This document shows, piece by piece, positions 50,158 to 59,500 of a DNA stretch of 64,000 nt. The stretch is from Longimicrobium sp. (GTDB lineage: Bacteria; Gemmatimonadota; Gemmatimonadetes; Longimicrobiales; Longimicrobiaceae). The notes under the pieces are model-generated. The model made no database searches. It had not been told where the DNA came from and worked only from the letters and a program-made list of their open reading frames with translations. The stretch lies in assembly GCF_036388275.1 (NCBI RefSeq), contig NZ_DASVSF010000100.1, forward strand, positions 1-64,000, in the 5' to 3' direction. A program made the position numbers and the translations under genes. Every line of letters begins with the position of its first letter. Position 1 is the stretch's first letter.

Positions 50158-52101
50158 TCAGTGCTCGTGGCCCGGCTCGAAGGCGAACTTGAAGATCGAC
50201 AGCGCGGTGACCGCCAAGCCCACCACCGTCAGCAGCCACAGCCAGTGGAGCGGCCCGTCCATCGTGCGGAAGATCAGCCCGATGAAGGTCAGCGAGATCC
50301 CCGAGGCCAGCACGATGGGCCAGAACGACGGCGGCGGCAGGTGAATGCCCAGGTCGTGCGCCGACATCTTGTTCTCGTCGTCGGGGTACGTCATCTCGCC
50401 CATGTCGGCGCCCATCAGCCGCACCTGCTCGGTGTCTTCCTCCGCCCGGCCATGCGGGATCCCGCCGTCCTTGGTGGGGTCGCCCTCCCACAGGGGCATG
50501 CGCGAGTGCACCACCGGGATCGTGCGGAAGTTGTACACCGGCGGGGGCGACGGGATGGACCACTCCAGCGTGGGCGCGCCCCACGGGTTGGGCCCCGCCA
50601 CCTTCCCCCACTTCCACGAGAACACCAGGTTGATGGCGAAGATCAGCGTGCCCAGCGCGATGATGAACGAGCCCGCCGAGATCACCAGGTTCATCTCGTT
50701 GAACCCCATGTTGTCGGCGTAGGTGAAGATGCGCCGCGGCATGCCCAGCATCCCGAGAAAATGCATGGGGAAGAACGTCAGGTTCATGCCGATCAGGGTC
50801 AGCCAGAAGTGCGCCTTGCCCGCGCGCTCGCTCAGCATGCGGCCGGTGATCTTGGGGTACCAGTAGTAGATGCCCGACCACAGCCCCAGCACCGTGCCGC
50901 CGAAGAACACGTAGTGCAGGTGCGCCACGATGAAGTACGTGTCGGTCTGCTGCAGGTCCGACGGCGCCGCCGCGTGCATCACGCCCGAGATGCCGCCGAT
51001 GGTGAACATGGCGATGAACGCGATGGAGAACAGCATCGCCGTGGTGTAGCGGATCGCGCCGCCCCACATGGTGCCCAGCCAGTTGAACACCTTGATGCCC
51101 GTGGGAATGCCGATGAGCATGGTCGACAGGGCGAAGAAGCTGTCGGCGATGGGGCCCATGCCCACCGCGAACATGTGGTGGCTCCACACGCCCCAGCCCA
51201 GCCAGCCGATCAGCACCCCCGAGAACACCATCACGTTGTAGCCGAAGAGCGGCTTTCGGCTGAACGTGGGAAGCACCTCCGACACCATCCCCATGATGGG
51301 AAGGATCAGGATGTACACCTCGGGGTGGCCGAACATCCAGAACAGGTGCTGCCAGAGCAGCGGGTCGCCGCCGGCGGCCACGCTGTAGAACTGCGTGCCG
51401 AACACGCGGTCGAACATCAGCTCGGTGATGGCGATGGTGAACACCGCCATGGCCGTCACGATCAGGATGCTCGTGATCAGCGTCAGCCAGGTGAAGATGG
51501 GCATGCGCATCAGCCGCATTCCCGGCGCGCGCATGTTGATGATGGTGACGATGAAGTTCAGCGACGCGATGATCGACGACAGTCCCAGGATCTGCAGGCC
51601 CAGGACGTAGAAGTCCATGTTGATGCCGGGCGAGAACTGCTTGGTGGTGATGGGCGCGTACGCGAACCACCCCGAGTTCGGGCCCAGCTTCATCAAAATG
51701 CTGGCGTTGAAGAAGATCACGCCGAAGAAGTAGACCCAGTACGACAGCGCGTTCAGCCGCGGGAACGCCACGTCGCGCGCCCCGATCTGCAGCGGGATGA
51801 TGTAGTTGAAGAACGCGGCCGTCAGCGGCATCAGCGCCGCGAAGATCATCGTCAGCGCGTGCATAGTGAAGAGCTGGTTGTACAGCTCGGCGCTGACGAA
51901 GTCGTTGTTGGGCACGGCCAGCTGCACCCGGATCAGCAGCGCCTCGATGCCGCCCACCAGGAAGAAGAAGAAGGCCGTGACGCCGTACATGATGCCGATC
52001 CGCTTGTGGTCGACCGTGGTGATCCAGCTCCACAGTCCCGTCGGCTCGGCGTGCGCGGCCGCGTGCGCGTGCGGGGCGGCCAGCGTTGCAGATGATGCCA
52101 T
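50158..52101 (-). CDS. ctaD: Cytochrome c oxidase subunit I
   Basis: A 647-residue heme-copper oxidase core. The heme a/a3 and CuB histidines are in their usual settings: TMHALTMIF, FWMFGHPEVYILILPIMGMVSEV (HPEVY with the cross-linked His-Tyr), SHHMFAVGMGP and YFIVAHLHYVFFGG. The YIL/HPEVY form indicates an A-type oxidase with the K channel and probably the D channel. It reduces oxygen to water with electrons from subunit II. Length is longer than mitochondrial COX1 because of two extra C-terminal helices, as in caa3 enzymes. The ATG at 52101 has GGAG seven bases before. Second gene of the operon. Confidence 0.96.
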   Translation of the reverse strand: MASSATLAAPHAHAAAHAEPTGLWSWITTVDHKRIGIMYGVTAFFFFLVGGIEALLIRVQLAVPNNDFVSAELYNQLFTMHALTMIFAALMPLTAAFFNYIIPLQIGARDVAFPRLNALSYWVYFFGVIFFNASILMKLGPNSGWFAYAPITTKQFSPGINMDFYVLGLQILGLSSIIASLNFIVTIINMRAPGMRLMRMPIFTWLTLITSILIVTAMAVFTIAITELMFDRVFGTQFYSVAAGGDPLLWQHLFWMFGHPEVYILILPIMGMVSEVLPTFSRKPLFGYNVMVFSGVLIGWLGWGVWSHHMFAVGMGPIADSFFALSTMLIGIPTGIKVFNWLGTMWGGAIRYTTAMLFSIAFIAMFTIGGISGVMHAAAPSDLQQTDTYFIVAHLHYVFFGGTVLGLWSGIYYWYPKITGRMLSERAGKAHFWLTLIGMNLTFFPMHFLGMLGMPRRIFTYADNMGFNEMNLVISAGSFIIALGTLIFAINLVFSWKWGKVAGPNPWGAPTLEWSIPSPPPVYNFRTIPVVHSRMPLWEGDPTKDGGIPHGRAEEDTEQVRLMGADMGEMTYPDDENKMSAHDLGIHLPPPSFWPIVLASGISLTFIGLIFRTMDGPLHWLWLLTVVGLAVTALSIFKFAFEPGHEH

Positions 52102-52203
52102 TCCTACTCCATCGGGTTCGGGGCGCCGCCGGGGACCGGGCGCCTGATCACGGAACCGCCCCGTCAGGGGGGCGGGACGTCACCACCGTATCGGGCTCTG
52201 GCG

Positions 52204-53292
52204 CTACTGCAGCGACTGCAGGTACGCCACGATGTACTGGATCTGCTCTTCGGTCAGGTTGCCGCCCGCGGCCTTGCCCTGCGCGGGCATCAGCGAGCCG
52301 GGCTTCATGGCGGGCGCGTTGCCGACCCACTTCGCCAGGTTCTCGGCGTTGTTGTCGACGATGCCCGCGGCCAGCGTGCGGCGCCGCCCGAAGTGCGTCA
52401 GGTTGGGTCCCAGCCGGCCCACCATGGGCGTGCCCTCGATCACGTGGCAGCCGGCGCAGGCGCCCTGCGTGACCAGCTTCTTGCCCAGCGCCACGGCCGA
52501 GGTGCTGTCGGTGGGCTCCAGCGCCGGCCGGGCCTCGTTCTCCAGCCACTGCCGGAAGCCCTCGGGGGTGTGCGCGATCAGCCGCATCTTCATCAGCGCG
52601 TGGCTGTCGCCGCAGAACTCGGCGCACTGGCCCATGTACACGCCGGGCACCGTGGGCGTAAAGATCAGCCGGTTGACGCGGTTGGTGATCAGGTCGCGCT
52701 TGCCCGCCATCTGCGGCACCCAGAACGAGTGCAGCACGTTGTCCGACTCCAGCAGCAGCTGCACCGGCTGGTTGATGGGAACGTGGATCTCGTTGGCGGT
52801 GATGATGGTGTCGTTGCCCACCGGGTACTGGAACTCCCACCACCACTGCTTGCCGATCACCCGCACGTTCAGCGCGTTGGCGGGGGGCTCGGGCTGGGTG
52901 ATGAAGATGGCGCGCACGGTGAACACGGCGATCACCGCCACGATCAGCGCCGGGAGCAGCGTCCAGGCCACCTCGAGCTTGGTGTTGCCGTGGATCTGCT
53001 CGGGGTCGGGCATGCCGGGGCGATACCGGAACTTCCACATGATGTAGCCCATCCCCGCGAACGTCAGCACGCCCACGACGATGCCCATCCACATGGTCAG
53101 GTTGAACAGAAACATCTGCTCCCTGGCCATCTCGGTTTCGGGCGCGAACGTGGTCTGCGGGTATCGCGTGATGTGGTCTTCGCCGCAGGCCGCCAGCAGG
53201 GCCAGGAGCGCGGCGGCCAGCAGCGGCCGCTTCCCGCGCGCGGCCCGCCCCGGGGGGGTCGTGCGGGCGGCGGGAATGGAGACTGACTTCAT
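52204..53292 (-). CDS. ctaC: Cytochrome c oxidase subunit II with fused cytochrome c (caa3)
   Basis: A 362-residue lipoprotein (lipobox ALLAAC, Cys36) with two membrane helices, a CuA cupredoxin domain and a C-terminal cytochrome c. CuA ligands are H188, C223, E225, C227, H231 and M234 (GQCAEFCGDSHALMKM). The heme site C279-AGCH-283 and a later methionine in SLMPAQG mark the c-type heme, so electrons can enter from a small carrier directly. The quinone-like WWWEFQYP segment is typical. First gene of the leftward caa3 operon; the region upstream is shared with the divergent ABC transporter. Confidence 0.95.
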   Translation of the reverse strand: MKSVSIPAARTTPPGRAARGKRPLLAAALLALLAACGEDHITRYPQTTFAPETEMAREQMFLFNLTMWMGIVVGVLTFAGMGYIMWKFRYRPGMPDPEQIHGNTKLEVAWTLLPALIVAVIAVFTVRAIFITQPEPPANALNVRVIGKQWWWEFQYPVGNDTIITANEIHVPINQPVQLLLESDNVLHSFWVPQMAGKRDLITNRVNRLIFTPTVPGVYMGQCAEFCGDSHALMKMRLIAHTPEGFRQWLENEARPALEPTDSTSAVALGKKLVTQGACAGCHVIEGTPMVGRLGPNLTHFGRRRTLAAGIVDNNAENLAKWVGNAPAMKPGSLMPAQGKAAGGNLTEEQIQYIVAYLQSLQ

Positions 53293-53597
53293 CGGCTGTG
53301 GATGTTCGGCGTTCTTGCGTTGCTCTGAACTGGAACCCGGCGCGCATGGGCGCGCGCGAGCCGTGCCCGAAACGGGGGGCTGCCCGGCTGGGCGCGCATA
53401 ATAGGTGTGCTCGCCGGGATACGCCAGTGCTCTTTCTGGCGAGAATGTACGGCGGGTGGGGCGCCGTGTCTGTGGGGAGTTCTCCCACCTGCCGCGCCCC
53501 TCCCGGCACGCGCATCCCGGGCCGCGCCGGTATCACCGCCGCGGGCTTCTCCGTATCTTCCGCTCCCCGGTTCCCGTTCTCCCTTTCCCCGCGGTTC
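53293..53597. other. 305-base divergent intergenic region
   Basis: It lies between ctaC (leftward) and the ABC exporter (rightward) and must hold promoters for both. A CATAAT hexamer at about 53396-53401 and a CGCCAG...CTGGCG inverted repeat at about 53423-53441 are the only notable patterns. No gene is seen; open frames here are extensions of the ABC gene without protein character. Confidence 0.5.
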
Positions 53598-55496
53598 ATG
53601 GCCCAGGCACGATCGCACGCCGGACAGCAGCGCCGGTCGCCGTCCGACGGTCCGCCGTCGCTGGCCGAGCGGATGCGCGCCATGCGCAACGTTCCGCCGT
53701 TCCTGCGCATGGTGTGGCGCACGCACCGCGGCTACGTGCTGGGCATCGCCGCGCTCCGGCTGGTGCGCGCGTTCGTGCCGCTGGCGTCGCTGTGGGTGGG
53801 CAAGCTGATCGTGGACCAGGTCGTCGCGGCCACCCGGGGCGGCGCGCCCGACTGGGACCGCATCGGCGGGCTGGTGGCGCTGGAGTTCGGCATCGTGGCG
53901 GTGGGCGAGGTGGCGGCGCGCACGGGAACGCTGCTGGAAAGCCTGCTGGGCGACCTGTTCAGCAACCGCATGAGCGTGCGGCTGATGGAGCACGCCGCCG
54001 AGCTGGACCTTCAGCACTTCGAGGACCCCGCCTTCTACGACCGGCTGGAGCGCGCCCGCCGGCAGACGGTGGGGCGAATCGCCCTGCTCAACCAGCTCTT
54101 CGGGCTGGCGCAGGACGCGCTGACGCTCATCACCCTCACCGGGACGCTGCTCGCCTTTTCGCCGATCCTGTTCGGCCTGCTCGTCGTGGCGGTGCTCCCG
54201 TCGTTCCTGGGCGAAACCCACTTCGCCGCGCTGGGCTACTCGCTGCTCTACCAGTGGACGCCCGAGCGGCGGAAGCTGGACTACTACCGGATGATCGCCG
54301 CGTCGGACAAGACCGCCAAGGAGGTCAAGCTCTTCGGCCTGTCGCCGTACCTGATCGAGCAGTACCGCACCCTGGCCGACGGGTTCTACGAGGCCAACCG
54401 GAGCCTGGCCATCCGCCGCTCGCTCGCCAGCACCGGCCTTACCCTGCTGTCGACCCTCGGGTACTACGCGGCGTACGCCACCATCGTCTACCGCACCGTC
54501 CTGGGCCGGCTGACGCTGGGCGACCTGACGCTGCTGGCGGGCACCTTTTCCCGCTCACGCGACCTCATCCAGCGAATGCTGCTCTCCACGACGGAGCTGT
54601 ACGAGCAGGCGCTGTACCTGGACGACCTCTTCATCTTTCTTCGCCTGCAGCCGTCCATCCGCCGAACCGAAGGGTCGCTCCCCTTCCCCGATCCCATCCG
54701 GGAAGGCTTCGAGTTCCGCGACGTCTGGTTCCGCTACCCGGACGGCGAGGGCGCCGCCGATCGCCCCGACGACGATCCGTCATGGGTGCTGCGGGGCGTG
54801 TCGTTCCGCATTCGCCCCGGCGCGCGGCTGGCGCTGGTGGGGGAGAACGGGGCGGGAAAGACGACCGTCACCAAGCTGCTGACGCGTCTGTACGAGCCCA
54901 CGCGCGGCACGGTGCTGCTGGATGGCCATCCGCTGGGCGACTACGACCCGGCAGACCTCCACGACCAGGCGGGGGTGATCTTCCAGGACTTCGTGCGCTA
55001 CGACATGACGGCGGAAGAGAACATCGCCGTGGGCCGCATCGGCGACCTGGCGCGCGACCCGGACTCCGCCCGTCCGCGGGTGGAGGGGGCGGCGCAGCGC
55101 TCGCTGGCGTCGGAGGTGGTGGAGGCGCTTCCCGGGCGCTACGGGCAGATGCTGGGGCGGCGCTTCGAGGGCGGGGTAGACCTGTCGGGCGGGCAGTGGC
55201 AGAAGGTGGCGCTGGGCCGCGCCTACATGCGCGACGCCCAGCTGCTCATCCTGGACGAGCCCACCGCCGCCCTGGACGCGCGCGCCGAGTACGAGGTGTT
55301 CCAGCGCTTCTCGGAACTGACGGCCGAGAAGATGGCCGTCCTGATCTCGCACCGCTTCTCCACCGTGCGGATGGCGGACCGCATCGTCGTCCTGGAGCAC
55401 GGGCGGGTGCTGGAGGAGGGGACCCACGAGGAACTGCTCGCCCTGGACGGCCGCTACGCCGAACTGTTCAACCTGCAGGCCGCGGGTTACCGTTGA
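53598..55496 (+). CDS. ABC transporter, fused permease and ATPase
   Basis: A 632-residue type IV ABC exporter half-transporter. Residues about 30-330 form six membrane helices with coupling segments (ELDLQHFEDPAFYDRLERAR is the elbow typical of the family). The ATPase domain follows: Walker A LVGENGAGKTT, a Q-loop IFQDFVRYDMTAEENI, signature motif VDLSGGQWQKVALGRA, Walker B LLILDEPTAALD and H-loop ISHRF. It works as a dimer exporting lipids, peptides or drugs; substrate unknown. The ATG at 53598 starts a polar leader before the first helix. A DUF3800 gene follows 40 bases later. Confidence 0.93.
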   Translation: MAQARSHAGQQRRSPSDGPPSLAERMRAMRNVPPFLRMVWRTHRGYVLGIAALRLVRAFVPLASLWVGKLIVDQVVAATRGGAPDWDRIGGLVALEFGIVAVGEVAARTGTLLESLLGDLFSNRMSVRLMEHAAELDLQHFEDPAFYDRLERARRQTVGRIALLNQLFGLAQDALTLITLTGTLLAFSPILFGLLVVAVLPSFLGETHFAALGYSLLYQWTPERRKLDYYRMIAASDKTAKEVKLFGLSPYLIEQYRTLADGFYEANRSLAIRRSLASTGLTLLSTLGYYAAYATIVYRTVLGRLTLGDLTLLAGTFSRSRDLIQRMLLSTTELYEQALYLDDLFIFLRLQPSIRRTEGSLPFPDPIREGFEFRDVWFRYPDGEGAADRPDDDPSWVLRGVSFRIRPGARLALVGENGAGKTTVTKLLTRLYEPTRGTVLLDGHPLGDYDPADLHDQAGVIFQDFVRYDMTAEENIAVGRIGDLARDPDSARPRVEGAAQRSLASEVVEALPGRYGQMLGRRFEGGVDLSGGQWQKVALGRAYMRDAQLLILDEPTAALDARAEYEVFQRFSELTAEKMAVLISHRFSTVRMADRIVVLEHGRVLEEGTHEELLALDGRYAELFNLQAAGYR

Positions 55497-55536
55497 CGCT
55501 GTTCACTTTCGTGGAGCGTCAGACGGGGGGACGGGC

Positions 55537-56277
55537 GTGCGCAGCTTCGGTGACTACATCGTTTTCGTGGATGAAAGCGGCGATCACGGGATGGTTTCGA
55601 TCGATCCCCATTATCCGGTGTTCGTCCTGGCGTTCTGCATCTTCTCGAAAGAGGAGTACGCGACCCGCGCGACACCCGCCGTGCTGCGCTTCAAGTTCAC
55701 GCACTTCGGGCACGACCACGTGATCCTGCACGAGCACGAGATCCGGAAGTCGAAGGGCGCGTTCAAGTTCCTGATCAATCCCGAGCGCCGGGAGCCGTTC
55801 TACGACGACCTGAACGCCCTGATCGACGCCACCCGGTTCGAGCTGGTCGCCAGCGTCATCGACAAGCGGCGGTACGCGGCCCTTTATGCCGACCCGGCCA
55901 ACCCGTATCACGTGGCGATGGGGTTCGGGCTGGAGCGGCTGTACCTGCACCTGAAGGGGTTGGGATGCCGGACGGGTGTTACGCACCTGCTGTTCGAAAA
56001 GCGCGGCGACAAGGAAGACGGCGAGCTGGAGGTGGAGTTCCGGCGCGTGTGCGAGGGACAGAACGCGATGGCGGCGCGGCTGCCGTTCGAGATGGTGATG
56101 GGAGACAAGAAGTGCAACTCGGCCGGATTGCAGCTGGCCGACCTGGTCGCGCGCCCGATCGGGCGAAAGGTGATGAACCCGGCGCAGCCGAACCGAGCCT
56201 ACGAGATCCTGGAGCGGAAGTTCAGGAGGAGCCCGGCGGGAAGCGTGCGGGGATGGGGACTGAAGGTTTTCCCCTGA
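55537..56277 (+). CDS. DUF3800 domain-containing protein
   Basis: A 246-residue cytoplasmic protein of the DUF3800 family, an RNase H-like fold predicted to be a nuclease. It has the N-terminal YIVFVDESGDHG motif, a central HEHEIRKSKGAF stretch and the late CNSAGLQLADLVARPIGRK, whose aspartate pairs with the first one. Family members occur in mobile and defence islands and also alone. The start is a GTG at 55537 after a GGGGGGACGG stretch. It is on the same strand as the ABC exporter but no functional link is evident. A 286-base gap without a visible gene separates it from dnaE. Confidence 0.85.
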   Translation: MRSFGDYIVFVDESGDHGMVSIDPHYPVFVLAFCIFSKEEYATRATPAVLRFKFTHFGHDHVILHEHEIRKSKGAFKFLINPERREPFYDDLNALIDATRFELVASVIDKRRYAALYADPANPYHVAMGFGLERLYLHLKGLGCRTGVTHLLFEKRGDKEDGELEVEFRRVCEGQNAMAARLPFEMVMGDKKCNSAGLQLADLVARPIGRKVMNPAQPNRAYEILERKFRRSPAGSVRGWGLKVFP

Positions 56278-56563
56278 AAAGCGAAAGGCCCCGGTACGAA
56301 CCGAGGCCAGGCGCCGACCGGGAGTTCCCAGTCCATTATGTGCCTGTATAGTACGTCTGGCAGTGCCCCGCTGTCAAGGGCTCTGATAGCCCCAGAGTGC
56401 GGACACGTACAAACCCCGTTCACCTTCCCATCCGGCGCTCGCGGCCCCATATTCCGGGAGCACCTCCCCACCACAGAGGCGCCGGCGCGAACCCAATGCA
56501 AGTCGTTGGGCAGCAAGCAGTTTTGCAAGACGGTCACCCACTCTTCGGGAGCCCTCCAGGCCC

Positions 56564-59500
56564 ATGTCGTTCGTTCACCTGCACTGCCACTCCGAGTACT
56601 CGCTGCTCGACGGCGCCAACCGCATCGGCGACCTGATCAAGCGCGCCAAGGAGTTCGAGCAGCCGGCGCTCGCGCTCACGGACCACGGCTGCATGTACGG
56701 TGCGTGGGTCTTCCAGGAAGCCGCCAAGAAGGCCGGTATCAAGCCCATCGTAGGGATGGAGGCGTACGTGGCGCCGGGCGCGCGGACGGACCGCAGCAAG
56801 GCCAAGGGCGAAAAGGGCTACTACCACCTCGTACTTCTCGCGCGCGACTACCAGGGGTACAAGAACCTCACTAAGCTCACCTCCATCGGCTACACCGAGG
56901 GGTTCTACGGCAAGCCCCGCATCGACCGCGAGGTGCTGCAGAAGTACTCCGAGGGGCTGATCGTGACGTCGGCGTGCCTGGCGGGCGAGGTCGCGCAGCA
57001 CCTGATGGAAGACCGCTGGGAGCAGGCCCGCGACGCCGTGGCGTGGCACCAGGAAACGTTCCGCGACCGCTACTACCTGGAGGTGCAGGGGCACGACAGT
57101 CCCGGCCAGGAAGAGCTGAACCGCCGCATCTTCAAGCTGGCGCAGGAGATGAGCGTTCCCGTCGTGGCCAGCAACGACGCGCACTTCCTGAACGCGCACG
57201 ACCACCAGGCACACGACGTCCTGCTGTGCATCGGGCTGGGGAAGGACTTCAGCGACCCCAACCGCATGAAGTACGACGGGCAGCTGTACTTCAAGAACAC
57301 CGACGAGATGCGCGAGCGGTTTCCCGGCCGCCCCGACGTGCTCGAGAACACGCTGCGCATCGCCGACGAGTGCAACTGGAGCTATCCCAAGGGATACCAG
57401 GTGCCCGCGTTCCCCGTGGCGGAGAAGGGCTTCACCAGCGAGGCCGAAATGCTGGCCGACTGGGTGTGGCGCGGCGCCATGGAGCGCTACGCCAAGGACG
57501 CCCCCGCCGGCGCGGACCCCCGCACGGCGCTCGCGCCGGAGCTGGTGGAGCGCATCGACTACGAGCTGAGCGTGATCAGCAACCCCAAGATGGACTACTC
57601 GGGGTACTTCCTGATCACCGCTGACTTCATCCAGTGGGCGCGCGACCACGACATTCCCGTGGGCCCGGGGCGCGGCTCGGCCGCGGGGAGCATCGTGGCG
57701 TTCTGCACGGGCATCACCGACTGCTGCCCCATCAAGTTCGACCTGCTGTTCGAGCGCTTTCTGAACCCCGAGCGCGTGTCGATGCCCGACATCGACGTCG
57801 ACTTCTGCTTCGAGCGGCGGGGCGAGGTCATCGAGTACGTGCGCGACAAGTACGGCCGCGACGCCGTGGGCCAGATCATCACCTTCGGGACGATGAAGAG
57901 CCGCGCCGTGATCAAGGACGTGGGCCGCACCCTGGGCTTCGCGCCGGCCGAGACGGACAAGCTCGCCAAGCTGATCCCCAACGGCCCGGCCTACTCGCTG
58001 ACCGTCGAAGAGGCACGCGACAAGATTCCCGAGATCAAGGACCTGTACGAGAAGGATGCGCGCTACCGCCAGCTGCTGGACTACTCGTCCACGCTGGAGG
58101 GGCTGTCGCGCCACTCGTCCGTCCACGCGGCCGGCGTGGTGATCGCGCCCGGGCCGCTGGACGAGTACGTCCCCGTCTGCACGCAGAGCACCAAGGGCTC
58201 GGGGGGCAACGGCGAGTCGGTGATCGTCACCCAGTACGACATGACGTGCCTGGAAAAGGCCGGCATGCTCAAGATGGACTTCCTGGGGCTGAAGACGCTC
58301 ACGGTGATCTACGACACCGTGGCCGACATCCGCCGCCGCTACGGCGCGCTGAAGCACCCGACAACGGGCGAGGAGTACGCGCGCGCGGAGGACATTCCGC
58401 TGGACGACGCTGAGGTGTACGCCATGCTGGCGCGCGGCGGCACCGCGGGCGTGTTCCAGTTCGAATCGGCGCTGGCGACGGAAAAGCTCCGCCAGATGAA
58501 GGCCGACCGCTTCGACGACCTCGTCGCCGCGAACGCCCTGCTGCGCCCCGGCCCGCTGGACATGGGGATGGACACCGTGTACATCCGCCGCAAGCTGGGG
58601 CAGGAGCCGGTGAAGTACCCCTTCCCCGAGCTGGCGGACGTGCTGCAGCCCACCTACGGCGTGATCGTGTACCAGGAGCAGGTGATGCGCATCGCGCAGA
58701 TCCTCTCCGGCTTTACGCTCGCCGAGGCCGACGTGCTGCGGAAGGCGGTCGGCAAGAAGGACGCGGAGCTGATCGCCAAGGAACTGGGCAAGTTCGTGGA
58801 AAAGGCGGTGGAGAAGGGCCACCCCCGCCAGCAGATCCAGGACTTGTCGGACCAGATCGAGGCGTTCGGACGGTACGGATTCAACAAGTGCCTGCCCGGC
58901 GACACGGAGCTGCTGGATTCCTCCACCGGACGCCTGGTGCGCATCGACGACCTGTACCACGGCCGGGCCACCCTGGGCACCGTGGCCACCTGCCACACCG
59001 ACGTGCTGAAGCTGGGCCACGGCGCCGTGGCGGACGTGGTCGACAACGGGATCAAGCCCGTGTACCGCCTGCGTACGGAGTCCGGCCGGGAGATCGAGGC
59101 GACGGACAACCACCCGTTCTTCACCATCGGCGGGTGGAAGGCCCTCGGCGCGCTGGATGCCGGTGAGCACATCGCGGTGCCGCGCTCGCTCCCCGTGGAA
59201 GGTTCCGCCTCGTGGCCGGAGCACGAGGTGATCGCACTGGGGCACCTGCTGGCCGAGGGCAACCTGTGCCACCCGCACTCGGTGTACTACTACAACCAGG
59301 ACCCGGACGAGATCGCGGACTACGTGGCGGCCGCGGAGGCGTTCGGGAATGTTCGCTGCACCTTCGGCGAGAAGGACGGCACCACGCACGTCTACGCGGC
59401 GCGCGAGGACCGCGGGCAGGAGCCAGAGATCTTCGCCTGGGCCCGGCGGCTGGGGATGCTGGGCAAGACGGCCACGCAAAAGGAAGTGCCCGCGGAAGCG